DNA from: Bryobacterales bacterium
GTDB taxonomy: Bacteria > Acidobacteriota > Terriglobia > Bryobacterales > Bryobacteraceae
Assembly (NCBI GenBank): GCA_003132865.1
Contig: PKYZ01000821.1
Coordinates: 1 to 16,251, forward strand
Reading direction: 5' to 3'
DNA: 16,251 nucleotides
Shown: piece after piece, positions 14,448 to 16,251 of the stretch
Position numbering within the stretch: the first letter of the stretch is position 1
Layout of the letters: each line of letters starts with the position of its first letter
Position numbers and translations under genes: made by a program
The notes under the pieces: model-generated
Databases searched by the model: none
Seen by the model: only the letters and a program-made list of their open reading frames with translations
What the model was told of the DNA's origin: nothing

Positions 14448-15179
14448 TCACGGGTGAGATGCCGCCACGAACCGGTATCCCACCCCGCGCACCGTCAGCA
14501 GGTGCCGCGGATGCGTGGGATCGTCTTCGATATAACGCCGCAGCCGCACGATGAAATTATCGATGGCCCGCGTATCGGTGTCTTCGTGCAGGCCCCACAC
14601 CTCTTCCAGCATGGCCCTCCGCGATACCGGTTTGCCCTCGTGCCGGATCAGGTACCGCAAAACGTTGGCCTCCATCAAGGTCAGCGGAAATACCTGGTCG
14701 CGCACGTGCAGCTCCAGCCGGTCGAAGTACATCGACTTGTCGCCGAAGGTGAATGTCTCGTCCGGCACGGCATGCGGCTCGGTCACGTGATTCATCGACG
14801 CGCGCAACCACTCGCGGCGCCGCAGCAGGCCGCTGATGCGGGCGATCAGAATCGCCAGTTCGAAAGGCTTGGTCAGGTAGTCGTCGGCGCCCGCCGCGAA
14901 GCCCCGCAGCACATCGTCCGGGTGGCCGCGCGCCGTCAACATCAGCGTGGGAACGAACTGCCCCCTATGCCGCATCTCGGACATTACGTCGAAGCCGTCT
15001 ATGCCGGGCAACATCACGTCCAGAATCACCACATCGAACGGCGGCGATTCGGGCCGCAACACCCCCAGCGCGGCTTCGCCGGTGTCCACCACCTGCACCT
15101 GATAGCCTTCCGCCTCCAGGTTGAATCGCAGCCCTTCGGCCAGGTGCTGCTCGTCTTCCACTACCAGAATCCGGCTCAT
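14448..15179 (-). CDS. OmpR/PhoB-family response regulator
   Basis: 243 residues. The receiver domain (1-120) has the acid pair Glu8/Asp9, phosphoacceptor Asp54 (VVILDVMLPG), Thr in LMLTARG and Lys104 (YLTKPFE). The winged-helix DNA-binding domain (about 140-240) includes LTLMEANVLRYLIRHEGKPV, the recognition-helix region TRAIDNFIVRLRRYIED and the terminal hairpin LLTVRGVGYRF. It should bind direct-repeat operators when phosphorylated by the kinase encoded upstream; its targets are unknown. Start ATG 15179 overlaps the kinase stop in ATGA, so the pair is translationally coupled. Length and all key residues are normal. Confidence 0.95.
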   Translation of the reverse strand: MSRILVVEDEQHLAEGLRFNLEAEGYQVQVVDTGEAALGVLRPESPPFDVVILDVMLPGIDGFDVMSEMRHRGQFVPTLMLTARGHPDDVLRGFAAGADDYLTKPFELAILIARISGLLRRREWLRASMNHVTEPHAVPDETFTFGDKSMYFDRLELHVRDQVFPLTLMEANVLRYLIRHEGKPVSRRAMLEEVWGLHEDTDTRAIDNFIVRLRRYIEDDPTHPRHLLTVRGVGYRFVAASHP

Positions 15180-16069
15180 TTCACAATGGGAAGCTGCAGA
15201 ACGAAAGTGGCCCCGTGCCCCGGACCCTCGCTCTCGGCCCAGGCGCGGCCGCCGTGCCGTTTGGCCACGGACCGCACGATAAACAGGCCCAGTCCCGTCC
15301 CCTTCACGCGCGTCGCCAGCGCGCCCGGCACCCGGTAAAAGCGCTTGAAGATCCGCTTCAGCTCGGTCTTCTCGATGCCTGGTCCGTGGTCGGTCACCCG
15401 CAACGCCACATAATTCCCTTCGACCCTGGCCGTCTCCACCGTAACCCGGACATCGTTGCCCGAATACTTCACCGCGTTGTCGATGAGGTTCGAAACCGCC
15501 GCCTGCACTTCGTCCGCATCGCCCACGATTGTGACCGGCGCACCGGGACGATACTGCAGCTCTTCCGGCGAAACCTTATGCAGCGCGCGCACCCGCTCGA
15601 CGCACTGCTCGATCACTCGGCCCAGATCGATGCGTGACACGTTCAGCCGCCGGCTGGATGCGCCGATCCGCCCCGTGCGCAGCACCTGTTCGATGGTTCC
15701 CAGCAGCCGTTCGCTGTCGTCCACCATGATGCGATAGAACTCCAGGCGCTTGGCGTCGTCCACCGAGCGCGTCTGCAGCGTTTCCAGATACAGCCGGATG
15801 GAAGCGATGGGGGTCTTCAGTTCGTGCGTGACCGCGTTGATAAAGGCGTCGTGCTGGGCGTTGCGCCGGATCTCGCGCACCAGGAATATCGTGTTGAGCA
15901 CTATGCCGCTGATGATAGCCGTCATCAGCAGGGCGCCTAAGAGCAGCAGGATACCGTGACGCCAGTTCAACAGGACCCAGCCGACATACAGCAGGATGAT
16001 GACACAGATCAGGCCGGCGCCCAGCGCGATGAAGAAAGCGATCGACTTCTGGCGTCCGGCGACTACCAC
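15176..16069 (-). CDS. Membrane sensor histidine kinase, partner of the OmpR-type regulator
   Basis: 297 residues, short for the family. Two membrane helices (about 9-31 and 39-63) are joined by only a few residues (LLNWRHG), so there is no periplasmic sensor domain. Such kinases read the membrane itself or a partner protein (family knowledge; not shown here). HisKA follows with AVTHELKTPIASIRLYLETL (His82), then the HATPase domain with N-box SNLIDNAVKYS (193-203), TDHGPGI (226-232), FKRFYR (241-246) and GTGLGLF (257-263). All catalytic parts are present. The start is GTG 16069; no strong ribosome site is seen, but TATTAA and TAGAGT boxes lie just upstream. It overlaps the regulator gene by 4 bp. 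Confidence 0.93.
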   Translation of the reverse strand: MVVAGRQKSIAFFIALGAGLICVIILLYVGWVLLNWRHGILLLLGALLMTAIISGIVLNTIFLVREIRRNAQHDAFINAVTHELKTPIASIRLYLETLQTRSVDDAKRLEFYRIMVDDSERLLGTIEQVLRTGRIGASSRRLNVSRIDLGRVIEQCVERVRALHKVSPEELQYRPGAPVTIVGDADEVQAAVSNLIDNAVKYSGNDVRVTVETARVEGNYVALRVTDHGPGIEKTELKRIFKRFYRVPGALATRVKGTGLGLFIVRSVAKRHGGRAWAESEGPGHGATFVLQLPIVK

Positions 16070-16089
16070 AACTCTAGCTTAATATGTTG

Positions 16090-16230
16090 CGCACGTCCCC
16101 AGACCTGCCGTGTCCACACTCTTGTGGACGATTGCGTGCGGCACGCAAGGGTTTCCATGGGCCTGCGGCCCATCCAAAGTGATGAAAACCTCTGCACAAT
16201 AGTGAACAGCCCCCGCGAATGGGGGAGGGT
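16090..16230. repeat. Cluster of palindromes at the right edge
   Basis: Four perfect or near-perfect hairpins follow one another: GTCCACA-CTCT-TGTGGAC (16112-16129), TTGCGTGC-G-GCACGCAA (16132-16148), ATGGGCC-TGC-GGCCCAT (16157-16173) and CCCCC-GCGAAT-GGGGG (16210-16225). They lie upstream of the sensor kinase. The pattern suggests a composite dispersed repeat or a structured leader; it is not a CRISPR array, since the units differ and no spacers repeat. The minus-strand frame through it (62 codons) is not supported as a gene. Confidence 0.6.
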
Positions 16231-16251
16231 TTTCGACGGTGCGTGCGCCAC

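Noticed and set aside
13575..15338. 587-codon plus-strand open frame
   Set aside because: Antisense to coaE, the OmpR-type regulator and the kinase end. Only the PilZ second half near 14304-14393 carries sense.
16090..16230. CRISPR-like array
   Set aside because: The hairpins differ in sequence and there is no constant repeat with regular spacers.
16063..16251. 62-codon minus-strand open frame at the right edge
   Set aside because: Lies in the palindrome cluster; no family sequence and no ribosome site.

Overview
The window looks like chromosomal DNA from a GC-rich acidobacterium, probably a Solibacter/Bryobacter-type soil member. This is inferred from the high GC content, the density of large multi-PAS histidine kinases, a PilZ remnant with an NIGSGG motif, a small RRGRPP-type AT-hook protein, and palindromic repeats in nearly every gene-poor gap. 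No tRNA, rRNA, transposase or CRISPR array was recognised.

Layout. At the left edge is the N-terminus of an M16 (insulinase-family) peptidase on the minus strand. Facing it, 347-2274 holds two overlapping plus-strand genes of unknown function broken by at least six frame disruptions. After a short gap with twin hairpins, 2419-5139 encodes a 906-residue soluble hybrid histidine kinase: degenerate receiver, three PAS domains, kinase core, receiver. It converges, with 3 bp between, on a minus-strand pair: a 1014-residue membrane kinase with five PAS-type domains (5602-8646) and its single-domain response regulator (5143-5592). The regulator has no ordinary in-frame start for its full domain. A 291-bp gap with an inverted pair of about 60-bp repeats separates these from a plus-strand transporter pair overlapping by 4 bp: a sodium:solute symporter (8938-10395) and an APC amino acid permease (10392-11762). 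An AT-rich gap with a 14-bp perfect palindrome and a good sigma70-like promoter leads to a 71-residue protein with two AT-hooks.

The right third is on the minus strand. A HisKA sensor kinase (15176-16069) and an OmpR-type regulator (14448-15179) overlap by 4 bp. A decayed plus-strand PilZ gene (about 14107-14393) follows, then dephospho-CoA kinase (13452-14060) overlapping an HtrA-like serine protease (12307-13455) by 4 bp. The right edge beyond 16070 is a run of palindromes.

How the parts fit. The main theme is signal transduction: three histidine kinases, two stand-alone response regulators and two receiver domains within a hybrid kinase. None of the inputs can be read from sequence. The transporter pair suggests import of an organic solute or amino acid with Na+. 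HtrA suggests envelope protein quality control. There is no sign of a defence island, prophage or biosynthetic cluster. The least ordinary items are the AT-hook protein beside AT-rich DNA, the cysteine-bearing PAS domain, the phosphoacceptor-less receiver, the regulator with a lost start, and the decayed gene pair.
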